Below, in pieces: positions 1-5,605 of a stretch of 5,803 nt of DNA. The notes beneath the pieces were generated by a model that was not told the DNA's origin, made no database searches, and saw nothing but the letters and a program-made list of their open reading frames with translations. The stretch comes from an uncultured Collinsella sp. GTDB taxonomy: Bacteria > Actinomycetota > Coriobacteriia > Coriobacteriales > Coriobacteriaceae. How positions within the stretch are numbered: position 1 is the stretch's first letter; each line of letters opens with the position of its first letter. The stretch spans positions 1 through 5,803 of the forward strand of contig CAADVJ010000017.1 of the NCBI GenBank assembly GCA_900752475.1, given 5' to 3'. The position numbers and the translations under genes are program-made.

Positions 1-782
1 AAGCCGGCATCCATGATGAGTTTGCCGGCAAAGTAGCCCTCGGGGCGCTTGAAGGTGGAGCCGGCGCTCGGCATGTCAAGCGGCTGCTTGTCCTCGCGGC
101 GCTGGCGGTAGTTGTCCATGTCGGCCTTGATCATCGCGGCGTTGCCCGGGGCGAGGTTGAAGGTTGCCGAGAGCACGATAAAGCCGTCGTCGGCAATGCG
201 ACTCTTGCGGTAACCCAGGTTGAGCTCATCGACATCGAACTCAATGATATTGCCGCTGCCGCGGGTGCCATCGTCGAGGACGCGTGCGGGCTTGTAGACC
301 CGTACGGACTCCAGCACGTCGGCCATGCAGGCACCGTAGGCACCGGCGTTCATGTAGCAGGCGCCGCCGACCGATCCGGGGATACCCGAGATGGGCTCCA
401 TACCGGTGAGACCGGCCTCGGCTGCCGCCGCGGCGACGTCAGAAAGCAAGGCGCCGGCTGCTGCCGTGACATGCGTGCCGTCGACGGTGATGTCGGAGAG
501 GCCCTCGCCCAGCGCTACGACGACGCCGCGGATGCCCTTGTCACCGACGAGCAAGTCGGAGCCGTTGCCCACGATGGTGAGTGGCAGATCGCAGCGATAA
601 CAGGTATCGAGCGTGGCGACGAGGCCCTGCTCGGTGTCGGGCGTGACGAAGACATCGGCCGGGCCGCCGATCTTAAACGTGGTGTGCTCGCGCATGGGCT
701 CGCTCATGAGTACGTTGTCTTCGCCGGCAACGCCGGCGAGCGCGCAAAGCAAGTCCTCGTTAAAAAAGTCGTTCTCGTGCAT
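1..782 (-). CDS. murB: UDP-N-acetylenolpyruvoylglucosamine reductase MurB, type II (3' end outside window)
   Basis: MurB is the cytosolic FAD enzyme that reduces UDP-GlcNAc-enolpyruvate to UDP-MurNAc with NADPH, the second committed step of peptidoglycan precursor synthesis. I translated the minus strand from ATG 782-780 and it stays open for 260 codons to the left edge; the family is about 300 residues, so roughly the last 40 are missing. Visible motifs are GNGSDLLV (72-79) and GIPGSVGGA (133-141) followed by MNAGAYG (144-150), which form the FAD-binding core. YRKS (191-194) carries the substrate-contacting Arg192. AGSTFKRPEG has Ser242 at the place of the proton-donating serine of the family. 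The GSTFKRPEG form and short length fit type II MurB of Gram-positives. The start is supported by AAGGCGG eight bases upstream. The gene is transcribed away from the LacI-type regulator. Identification is near certain; the C-terminal catalytic Glu lies outside the window. Confidence 0.96.
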   Translation of the reverse strand, partial: MHENDFFNEDLLCALAGVAGEDNVLMSEPMREHTTFKIGGPADVFVTPDTEQGLVATLDTCYRCDLPLTIVGNGSDLLVGDKGIRGVVVALGEGLSDITVDGTHVTAAAGALLSDVAAAAAEAGLTGMEPISGIPGSVGGACYMNAGAYGACMADVLESVRVYKPARVLDDGTRGSGNIIEFDVDELNLGYRKSRIADDGFIVLSATFNLAPGNAAMIKADMDNYRQRREDKQPLDMPSAGSTFKRPEGYFAGKLIMDAG

Positions 783-808
783 ACGAATATCCGCCTTTTG
801 GTGGTTGT

Positions 809-826
809 TGTCATCGATCGATTGCA
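809..826. promoter_or_regulatory. 18-bp imperfect palindrome in the murB leader/start-site region
   Basis: The core ATCGATCGAT (813-822) is a perfect 10-bp palindrome. It is flanked symmetrically by TG and CA at the outer ends (809-810 and 825-826), giving 14 of 18 symmetric positions. It overlaps the predicted murB transcription start and abuts the candidate -10, so a bound protein there could block murB transcription. The centre is AT rather than the CG common in LacI-family operators. Which protein binds, if any, is unknown, and chance is possible for such a short palindrome. Confidence 0.25.
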
Positions 827-831
827 ATATA
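826..831 (-). promoter_or_regulatory. Candidate -10 box of the murB promoter
   Basis: Read on the minus strand this is TATATT, a five-of-six match to the sigma-70 -10 consensus. It would start transcription near base 819 and give a murB leader of about 37 bases. No convincing -35 hexamer is seen at 16-18 bases upstream (GCACCA at 17), and there is no TGn extension, so the call is tentative. Confidence 0.3.
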
Positions 832-886
832 CCCCACCTGGACGGATTTGGTGCGCTGGCGGCGATAAAACAGCCGTCCACCGGAT

Positions 887-903
887 TGGTAAAGTGTTTA
901 TCA
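887..903. promoter_or_regulatory. LacI-type operator-like palindrome upstream of the LacI-family gene
   Basis: The sequence TGGTAAAGTGTTTATCA is an inverted repeat, TG-g-TAAA / TTTA-t-CA, around a three-base GTG centre, with one mismatched pair per arm. Outer TG/CA ends with A/T-rich arms resemble LacI/GalR-family and catabolite-responsive sites. It lies 63 bases before the start codon of the LacI-type gene and about 22 bases upstream of its best -10 box, so it covers the region just upstream of -35. Autoregulation by the adjacent gene product is the simplest inference; no experiment or comparison supports it here. Confidence 0.4.
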
Positions 904-924
904 CCGAGGTAGATGGGCAGTCGC

Positions 925-930
925 TATACT
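925..930 (+). promoter_or_regulatory. Candidate -10 box for the LacI-family regulator gene
   Basis: TATACT matches five of six positions of the sigma-70 -10 consensus and lies 35 bases before the start codon, giving a leader of about 29 bases. The hexamer 17 bases upstream (CACCGA, 902-907) is a poor -35, which would fit a weak or activator-dependent promoter. Confidence 0.4.
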
Positions 931-965
931 TTCAAGAGATTGCGCGTAAACCCGGAAGGAGCGAG

Positions 966-1994
966 ATGGCCAACAAAGTCACCCTCAAGCAGATCGCCCA
1001 GGAGGTGGGGCTTTCCCCTTCGTCGGTCTCGCTTGTTCTCAATAATCGGCCCTGTCGCATCTCGGAAGAAAACCGCAGGCTCATCAAGGAGGTTGCGGCG
1101 CGCAACCACTATGTTCCTAACCAGATCGCGCGTAGCCTGGTTATGCGCGAGTCGCGCACCTTAGGCCTGATCGTTCCCAATATCGAGAGTCGCTTTTTTG
1201 CCTCGCTCGCCGGCTGCTTGGAAAAGCGCTGCCGCGAAGACGGCTATGCACTTTTTATTACCAGCTCGGGTGGAAGCGCCGATGACGATTTGGAACTGCT
1301 GCGCCAGCTGGTGACGCGCGGCGTCGACGGCGTCTTTCTGGTGGTGGGTGACGAGTTCTCCGACGATCGTGCCCTGCGCGAGGAGGTGAGCCATCTGCCT
1401 ATCCCTGCCGTGATGGTCGACCGTGCCATTGAGGGGCTCGAGTGCGACAAGGTGATGTTTGACCACGAGATGGGTGGCTACATGGCCACCCGCTATCTGA
1501 TCGAGCAAGGCCACCGTCGCATCGCCTGTCTGGTTAACGCGCGTCGCTCCAATACGGGTCGCAAACGACTCGCCGGTTACGAGCGCGCGCTGCGCGAGGT
1601 GGGGCTGCCCATCGACGCGCGCCTGGAGTTTGAGAGCGAATATTACATCCCGAGTGCCTATGAGGCCTCGGAGGCTGTGCTTGCAACCGATGCCACCGCC
1701 GTGTTTGCAAGCTCGGACAACATTGCCCTCGGTCTGCTCAAGCGCTTGCACGAGATGGGGAAGAGCATCCCAGGCGATATCTCGGTCGTAAGCTATGACA
1801 ACTCGGCGGCCGACGTTCTCTTTGAGCCGGCGCTGACTGCGATTGAGCAGGATCCCGGTGTCCTTGCGGAGCATGCTTTTGCCTGCATGTCCAAGCGTCT
1901 TGCCGGTAGGGGCGGTAAGCGTGCCGAAGAGGTCGTTCTGGAACCGGCGCTTATCGTGAAGGGCAGTGTGCTTGATCTTACCGAATATAGCTAA
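966..1994 (+). CDS. LacI/GalR-family transcriptional regulator (sugar-responsive)
   Basis: This is a complete 342-residue protein, a normal length for the family. Residues 5-27 form the N-terminal helix-turn-helix (LKQIAQEVGLSPSSVSLVLN). Residues 52-70 are the hinge region, with the hinge-helix motif NQIARSL followed by S-x-x-LGLIVP. Residues 66-335 form the periplasmic-binding-protein-like effector domain, with the landmarks VMVDR (149-153), GRKRLAGYERAL (198-209), ASSDNIALGLL (248-258) and PGDISVVSYDN (269-279). The last of these carries the Asp that contacts sugar ligands in relatives. The frame is open far upstream (from 471), but that part lies over murB. ATG 966 is chosen because AAGGAG (956-961) sits four bases before it and the protein then begins at the canonical helix-turn-helix. 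Family members usually repress sugar-use genes as homodimers. No sugar operon is adjacent on either side, so the target and ligand are unknown. Confidence 0.93.
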   Translation: MANKVTLKQIAQEVGLSPSSVSLVLNNRPCRISEENRRLIKEVAARNHYVPNQIARSLVMRESRTLGLIVPNIESRFFASLAGCLEKRCREDGYALFITSSGGSADDDLELLRQLVTRGVDGVFLVVGDEFSDDRALREEVSHLPIPAVMVDRAIEGLECDKVMFDHEMGGYMATRYLIEQGHRRIACLVNARRSNTGRKRLAGYERALREVGLPIDARLEFESEYYIPSAYEASEAVLATDATAVFASSDNIALGLLKRLHEMGKSIPGDISVVSYDNSAADVLFEPALTAIEQDPGVLAEHAFACMSKRLAGRGGKRAEEVVLEPALIVKGSVLDLTEYS

Positions 1995-2048
1995 GCGCAC
2001 TTGTTTGTTTGCATAGATTGCATGCGGAGTGTCCGTTATTTGCCGGCG

Positions 2049-2122
2049 GGGCCGGGGAGGCATACTTTGTTTTGAGAGGTGGGCTTCGCGAACTTCTCAA
2101 AACAAAGCAGGCACCCCGGCCC
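2049..2122. repeat. Long two-part inverted repeat (large intergenic hairpin)
   Basis: An outer stem pairs GGGCCGGGG (2049-2057) with CCCCGGCCC (2114-2122), nine perfect pairs. An inner stem pairs 2065-2080 with 2092-2107: thirteen perfect pairs built on CTTTGTTTTGAGA, then a G-T pair and two more. The loop is 11 bases (2081-2091). Between the stems lie unpaired segments of seven and six bases, and both contain AGGCA (2058-2062 and 2109-2113). It starts 54 bases after the stop of the LacI-family gene. It could stop transcription from that gene, but no T-run follows the stem, so it is not a textbook intrinsic terminator. The compound symmetric layout also fits a dispersed REP- or MITE-like intergenic element. 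The structure is certain; its role is not. Confidence 0.75.
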
Positions 2123-2197
2123 TCGTCCGTAAGCTCTTCCGCTGGGCGAGCCATAGACGCCGCGCACCGATCTGCTAAAGCATGAGCTTGAAATTGG

Positions 2198-2206
2198 TGC
2201 TATATT
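2198..2206 (+). promoter_or_regulatory. Extended -10 promoter for the hypothetical gene
   Basis: TGC followed by TATATT gives a TGn extension plus a five-of-six -10 match, a combination that can work without a good -35. The predicted start of transcription is about base 2213, leaving a leader of about 31 bases before ATG 2244. The hexamer 17 bases upstream (AAGCAT) is weak, as expected for this promoter class. The same transcript could continue into the two GntR-type genes. Confidence 0.5.
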
Positions 2207-2243
2207 CGGCTTGAGTTGTTTAATGCTAGTACGGGAGGCTGAT

Positions 2244-2732
2244 ATGGGGCTGTTCAAGAAGAAAAACCCGCAGGATGCCTTTGATCCCGATGTGTTTACC
2301 ATCACGGATACGATTTTGGACCCGCCGCGGTTTACGTTTTTGCCGGCTATCTACCAGGATGCCACGCGTCGCAAGTGGGCCGTGCATCAGCGCGGCGGCG
2401 AGCCGAAGATTTTTGACTATGCGGACGTGTTGCAGTGCGAAGTGGCCGAGGCGGGCGATCCGGAGGCCGAGGAAGTGGCCTCAAAACAGGAATTTGCCCA
2501 GCGTATCCTGGCAAATCCTGCCAAGGCGGCGAAAATAAACGCTGCCAAGCGTAATATGTGTCTTGGTATGGGCGTTGTTGTGGCGGTTCAGACGGGAAAA
2601 GACGAGGTTTCCAAATTAGAGATTCCCGTTATGACCGACGAAGTCAAACGCGATTCAAGTCTATATAAGTCGTATCGGAATGTCGCCGAGAAGATCAAGG
2701 CCGAATTTGATGCCATGGGAGGGCTGGCCTAA
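2244..2732 (+). CDS. Hypothetical cytosolic protein, 162 residues
   Basis: I do not recognise this gene with confidence. ATG 2244 is chosen because GGGAGG (2233-2238) lies five bases upstream; a longer reading from TTG 2211 would begin at the predicted transcription start. The protein opens with a basic patch (GLFKKK, 2-7) and has no signal peptide. The one weakly hydrophobic stretch (106-115, CLGMGVVVAV) is too short to be a membrane span. The middle (44-68) alternates as in a beta-rich domain: KWAVHQRG, then IFDYADVLQCEV. The end (122-158) is a strand followed by an amphipathic helix, KLEIPVMTDEV, then SSLYKSYRNVAEKIKAEFDAM. This order faintly recalls small PH-like domains found in some DUF4428-type proteins, without the zinc-binding part; that is a weak, memory-based resemblance. 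It sits 38 bases before the first GntR-type gene on the same strand and may share its transcript. The coding call is good; function is unknown. Confidence 0.8.
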   Translation: MGLFKKKNPQDAFDPDVFTITDTILDPPRFTFLPAIYQDATRRKWAVHQRGGEPKIFDYADVLQCEVAEAGDPEAEEVASKQEFAQRILANPAKAAKINAAKRNMCLGMGVVVAVQTGKDEVSKLEIPVMTDEVKRDSSLYKSYRNVAEKIKAEFDAMGGLA

Positions 2733-2736
2733 TTAT
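2707..2736 (+). promoter_or_regulatory. Weak candidate internal promoter for the GntR pair
   Basis: TTGATG (2707-2712) and AATTAT (2731-2736) are separated by 18 bases, and each matches four of six consensus positions. It would start transcription near base 2743 and give a short leader for the first GntR-type gene. It overlaps the end of the preceding gene. Co-transcription from the promoter at 2198-2206 is an equal alternative. Confidence 0.2.
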
Positions 2737-2770
2737 GGCGGCATACGTTTCTGAATGAGGAGTCTGTGCA

Positions 2771-3538
2771 ATGGCAGGCGAATCTTATGCAATTCCACCC
2801 AAAGATCGTGCTGTTGAGGGAATTCTTTGGTATATCCAGCACCACCAGCTTGCCGGCGGCGATCGCCTGCCGGCCGAGCGTGTGCTGTGCGAAGAGATCG
2901 GCGTTTCGCGTACGGCGTTGCGCGCCGGTATCACGCGGCTCATCTCGTGTGGAACGCTCGAGAGCCGTCGCGGATCGGGTACGTATGTGTGTCCTCCCAA
3001 GCCGCTGAACATCTTCCAGGAAACGTATAACTTTTCCGATGCTGTGCGGACTGCCGGCCTGCACTCCTCTTCTCGTCTGGTTTCCACCGGGACCATCGAG
3101 GCGGATGAGGCGCTTGCCGACAAGCTTGGGGTGTCTGTAGGCGCTCCTTTGCTCCGCATGCAGCGCGTTCGACTTATTGAGGGCGAGCCGGCGTCAATCG
3201 AGACGGCTCACGTTAACCTGTCCCTGTGCCCATCGCTTACCGAGCACGATTTTGAGTGCGAGAGCCTTTACGATGTCTTGCTCAAAGAAGGCGGCGTGCG
3301 TGTTGAGCATGGACGTGAGCATATTTCCATCTCGCGTTTGAATGCCGAAGAGGCCGAGCTGCTCCAGCAAGAAGAGGGAACGCCGGTGTTCTATGAGAGC
3401 TCGATTGAATTCGATAAGGGCATGCGTTTTGTGGAGCATTGCAAATCGGTGATTTTGCCCACAAAGTTCCGCTTTGCCGATAACGGCGAAGAGAACGGCA
3501 TGAGAAGCGTGGCAGGTGAACAATGGCTGAAACAGTAG
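2771..3538 (+). CDS. GntR-family regulator with UTRA-type effector domain (first of overlapping pair)
   Basis: This 255-residue protein has the two-domain plan of the HutC subfamily. Residues 12-75 form the winged helix, with GDRLPAERVLCEEIGVSRTALRAGI (30-54) spanning the recognition region and the wing RRGSGTYV (66-73). Residues 85-235 fit a UTRA domain, which binds a small effector, often a phosphorylated sugar. Its signs are PLLRMQRVRLIEGEPASIETAHV (126-148) and a late strand ending in VEHCKSVILP (221-230). About 20 polar residues follow. The start is fixed by GAGGAG (2757-2762) eight bases before the ATG. The reading frame ends 13 bases after the next regulator's start codon, so the two are probably translated together. 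By position it likely controls the SIS-domain genes downstream, as FrlR and related regulators do, but the effector is not known. The family call is firm and the target is inferred. Confidence 0.93.
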   Translation: MAGESYAIPPKDRAVEGILWYIQHHQLAGGDRLPAERVLCEEIGVSRTALRAGITRLISCGTLESRRGSGTYVCPPKPLNIFQETYNFSDAVRTAGLHSSSRLVSTGTIEADEALADKLGVSVGAPLLRMQRVRLIEGEPASIETAHVNLSLCPSLTEHDFECESLYDVLLKEGGVRVEHGREHISISRLNAEEAELLQQEEGTPVFYESSIEFDKGMRFVEHCKSVILPTKFRFADNGEENGMRSVAGEQWLKQ

Positions 3539-4236
3539 ATGCCACCCCGGTTTATATGCGCATTCGACGCCGCATCGAGGAGCGTATCGAGCGCGGTATA
3601 TATCCCACGGGTTCCATGATTCCGTCCGAAAAAGACCTCGCCGAGGAATTTGGTACGACACGCTTGACCATTCGAAGCGCTGTCGATGAGCTGGTTCGGC
3701 GCGGGCAGATTCGCCGTGTTCGGGGAAAAGGTGCCTTTGTGGCGCAGAAAGTACCTGCTTTTTTTGAACGCACGGGCGGTTTTCGTGAATCGGTCCGTGC
3801 TTCGGGCGGCGAACCGTCCGTCCGTATTCTCGCGCGTTCCAAGCGTTATGCGGGGCCATACTACGCCGACCTGTTTGGCATCGCCGAGGACGACCTGCTC
3901 TATTCCATTCGACGCCTGAACTGCATAAACGGTAGCCCCGTATCGATTGAGACGGCGCTGATTCCCTGCCTGCTGTTCCCAACCATCGAAGATATTGACG
4001 TGTCGGTCTTCAGTTTGTACGAGACCTATGAGATGCTGGGCCGAAAGCCAGTCATGGCGCAGGAAAAGCTCGATATCGAAGCGCTGGGCGCACGAGATGC
4101 CGGCCTGCTTGGACTGGAGCAGGGCGATCTTGCCTTGACGCTGGAGTGCGTAAGCTTCGATGCGAGCGGCCAAGCGATTGAGTACGTCAAGTCGTTTAAC
4201 CGCGGTGATGCGGGTGGATATACCTATACGTACTAG
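3523..4236 (+). CDS. GntR-family regulator with UTRA-type effector domain (second of overlapping pair)
   Basis: This is a complete 237-residue HutC-subfamily protein. Residues 9-75 are the winged helix: PVYMRIRRRIEERI (9-22), SMIPSEKDLAEEFGTTRLTIRSAVDEL (31-57) and the wing RRVRGKGAFV (64-73). Residues 82-230 are the UTRA domain, with LLYSIRRLNCINGSPVSIETALIP (125-148), YEMLGR (169-174), LEQGDLALTLE (198-208) and GQAIEYVKSFNRGD (216-229). AGGTGA (3514-3519) lies three bases before the ATG, inside the end of the preceding gene, and the two frames overlap by 16 bases. This is the classic layout for translational coupling and near-equal synthesis. The two proteins share the family pattern but few positions beyond it, so this is not a recent duplication. 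It is the regulator closest to the operator-rich region before the SIS-domain genes and the best candidate to bind it. Confidence 0.94.
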   Translation: MAETVDATPVYMRIRRRIEERIERGIYPTGSMIPSEKDLAEEFGTTRLTIRSAVDELVRRGQIRRVRGKGAFVAQKVPAFFERTGGFRESVRASGGEPSVRILARSKRYAGPYYADLFGIAEDDLLYSIRRLNCINGSPVSIETALIPCLLFPTIEDIDVSVFSLYETYEMLGRKPVMAQEKLDIEALGARDAGLLGLEQGDLALTLECVSFDASGQAIEYVKSFNRGDAGGYTYTY

Positions 4237-4262
4237 CTGGTGTTTTGTGAATAACGGCTGGG

Positions 4263-4276
4263 AAACTAACTAGTTT
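4263..4276. promoter_or_regulatory. Perfect 6-2-6 inverted repeat, candidate second operator
   Basis: AAACTA and TAGTTT flank the two-base spacer AC with no mismatch. It is a different motif from the GntR-type palindrome at 4293-4302, and the two centres are 28 bp apart. Its right half (TAGTTT) sits 18 bases before TATATA (4295-4300) and could overlap a weak -35. Two dissimilar palindromes beside two dissimilar regulators suggest one site each, which is inference. Confidence 0.4.
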
Positions 4277-4292
4277 TGATCGTTGGGTCAGC

Positions 4293-4302
4293 TGTATATA
4301 CA
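4293..4302. promoter_or_regulatory. HutC-type GntR operator before the SIS-domain genes
   Basis: TGTATATACA is a perfect 10-bp palindrome whose core GTATATAC fits the described HutC-subfamily operator pattern GT-N-TA-N-AC exactly. It lies 57 bases after the second GntR-type gene and 128 bases before the first SIS-domain gene. Its TATATA (4295-4300) could also serve as a -10 box, so a bound regulator would directly block transcription. The match to the very family encoded next door makes a real operator likely. Confidence 0.65.
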
Positions 4303-4359
4303 ACCTTACAGGGCTCAAAATCGACCGTTCGCCGAAGGGGATAAATTAATCGACAAAGA

Positions 4360-4404
4360 GGTATCAAAAAGCCGTAACCTGTAACTGTGATTGGTATCAA
4401 ATAC
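4360..4404 (+). repeat. Repeated GGTATCAAA motif in the SIS-operon leader
   Basis: GGTATCAAA occurs at 4360-4368 and again at 4393-4401, 33 bases apart (about three helical turns). The second copy continues into a small inverted repeat, GTAT-CAA-ATAC (4394-4404). The segment also holds GTAAC three times (4374, 4381 and 4414). Same-face spacing suggests protein-binding sites for an activator or second regulator, but each motif is short and could be chance. This 4237-4429 gap holds no open reading frame worth calling and no clear terminator for the regulator genes. Confidence 0.35.
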
Positions 4405-4429
4405 TAATGATTTGTAACGAGGTGAGACG

Positions 4430-5545
4430 ATGAAGATGCTCGATTACGTTCAGCTTGCCCATGTGCGTATGGGGGAGAACCTCGAGCGTTCGTCTGAGCT
4501 GGTAGCGCAGCTCGTTGATATTTTCCAGTCTGGTTCTTTTGACGCACTGCGCATCGTTGCTTCGGGTTCGTCGCGCCATGCCGCCGATTGCGCCCGCGAT
4601 TACCTGCAAGATGCGCTGCAGATGCAGGTGTCCGTTGTGACGCCCGAGGCCTTCGTCGATTTTGAACACACCTATCCGCAGCATGCGCTCAACATCGCCG
4701 TCTCGCAGAGTGGCTATTCGACCAATACGATTGCGGCGCTCGATTACATGCGCGCACACGATATAGCTGCAGTTGCGCTCACGGCGAACGTCGAGGCACC
4801 CATCAAGGAGCACACTGACATCGTTCTTGACTACGGTGTGGGCGTCGAGTCGGTGGACTTTGTGACTCTGGGCGTTGAGGTTCTCGTTGAGTACCTGGTG
4901 CTCTTTGGTATTTACGGCGGTCAGGCGCGCGGAACGATTGACGCCAAGGGCGTTGCCCAGCGTCTTGACGACCTGCGCGAGGCTATCCATGCCAATGCCG
5001 TGATGTGCAAGACCGCCGAGGCATATGTCCAAAACCACATGCTCGAGCTTTCTGAGCACACGCCCGCCATGGTCGTCGGCAACGGCCCCAACTACGGCGT
5101 TGCCGAGGAGGCAGCGCTCAAGCTGAGCGAGACCATCAAGATTCCTGCCATGCATCACGAGGGCGAGGAGTTCGTTCACGGTCCCGAGATGCAGATCGTT
5201 CCGGGCTATCTGGTGTTTATCGTCGACGATCCGCAGGGGTCGGAGCGTCTTGCGAATATCGCCGATGCACTATCGAACGTTACGACAAAAACGGTGCTGC
5301 TCACGGCCCATCCCAAGGGTAGGGCTCACGAGGTTGTGGTGCCTCAGGTGGCTCCGCTGCTCAGCGCAATTCCCAATCTGGTGTTCTTCCAGACGATTGC
5401 GGCAATGATCGCCGAGCGTCTGAAGTCATGGGACGTGCACCCGTATCTCGATGCCGTCTCCAAGCAAATAGAGGTCAAGGCAGAGGGCTACGAAGAGTCG
5501 GTCAATGCGCTTAAAGCCAAAGCGGCCGAGTGTTACGGAATGTAA
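4430..5545 (+). CDS. Double-SIS-domain sugar-phosphate protein (GlmS-isomerase/FrlB-like, likely deglycase or deaminase)
   Basis: This 371-residue cytosolic protein has two SIS (sugar isomerase) domains, roughly residues 35-165 and 200-335, the plan of the GlmS isomerase half and of FrlB/AgaS-type enzymes. There is no N-terminal glutaminase domain, so it is not a full glucosamine-6-phosphate synthase. SGSSRHAA (45-52) and SQSGYSTNT (92-100) are the phospho-sugar binding loops of the first domain. GNGPNYGVAEEAALKLSET (217-235) and EGEEFVHGPEM (244-254) belong to the second. Glu247-x-x-His250-Gly-Pro aligns with the catalytic Glu-x-x-His-Gly-Pro of GlmS and FrlB, so the protein is probably active. 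Members act on aminated or Amadori sugar phosphates; fructosamine-6-phosphate deglycases are the best analogy given the upstream GntR/UTRA regulators. GAGGTGA (4419-4425) lies four bases before the ATG. The fold is firm and the exact substrate is undetermined. Confidence 0.9.
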   Translation: MKMLDYVQLAHVRMGENLERSSELVAQLVDIFQSGSFDALRIVASGSSRHAADCARDYLQDALQMQVSVVTPEAFVDFEHTYPQHALNIAVSQSGYSTNTIAALDYMRAHDIAAVALTANVEAPIKEHTDIVLDYGVGVESVDFVTLGVEVLVEYLVLFGIYGGQARGTIDAKGVAQRLDDLREAIHANAVMCKTAEAYVQNHMLELSEHTPAMVVGNGPNYGVAEEAALKLSETIKIPAMHHEGEEFVHGPEMQIVPGYLVFIVDDPQGSERLANIADALSNVTTKTVLLTAHPKGRAHEVVVPQVAPLLSAIPNLVFFQTIAAMIAERLKSWDVHPYLDAVSKQIEVKAEGYEESVNALKAKAAECYGM

Positions 5546-5555
5546 GCGGGTTTTG

Positions 5556-5569
5556 ATGCCCGTTGGCAT
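5556..5569 (+). other. Small hairpin between the two SIS-domain genes
   Basis: ATGCC and GGCAT pair perfectly around the four-base loop CGTT, ten bases after the stop codon of the first SIS-domain gene. No T-run follows, so it is not a typical terminator. A second possible pairing, GGGG with CCCC (5571-5574 and 5587-5590), lies just before the next ribosome binding site. Such intercistronic structures can set relative mRNA stability or translation; no function is shown. Confidence 0.3.
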
Positions 5570-5605
5570 GGGGGATGTGGAAACAACCCCAGAAAGGAGA
5601 GACAA

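Noticed and set aside
940..949. TTGCGCGTAA as a LacI-type operator
   Set aside because: It is only ten bases with a mismatch and a GC centre, and is weaker than the 17-bp palindrome at 887-903.
471..965. N-terminal extension of the LacI-family protein by 165 codons
   Set aside because: The extension overlaps murB on the other strand, has no ATG with a good ribosome site, and would place 165 extra residues before a helix-turn-helix that is always N-terminal in this family.
1161..2063. A 300-codon open frame on the minus strand across the LacI-family gene
   Set aside because: It lies wholly opposite a strongly supported gene, has no recognisable domain or clear ribosome binding site, and is expected by chance in G/C-rich coding DNA.
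3194..4173. Long minus-strand open frames opposite the two GntR-type genes
   Set aside because: Their translations show no family pattern, while the plus strand encodes two complete textbook regulators. They are antisense shadows.
2829..4224. GGTATATCC, GGTATATATCC and GGATATACC inside the GntR-type genes (2829, 3595, 4216) as further operators
   Set aside because: They do not match the GT-N-TA-N-AC symmetry and are explained by Tyr/Ile/Gly/Pro codons in the reading frames.
4237..4292. A terminator after the second GntR-type gene
   Set aside because: No stable stem followed by a T-run is seen; the only inverted repeat (4263-4276) is A/T-rich and too weak as an RNA hairpin.
4397..5179. A 260-codon minus-strand open frame opposite the first SIS gene
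   Set aside because: It is codon-periodic antisense to a conserved catalytic protein and has no domain of its own.
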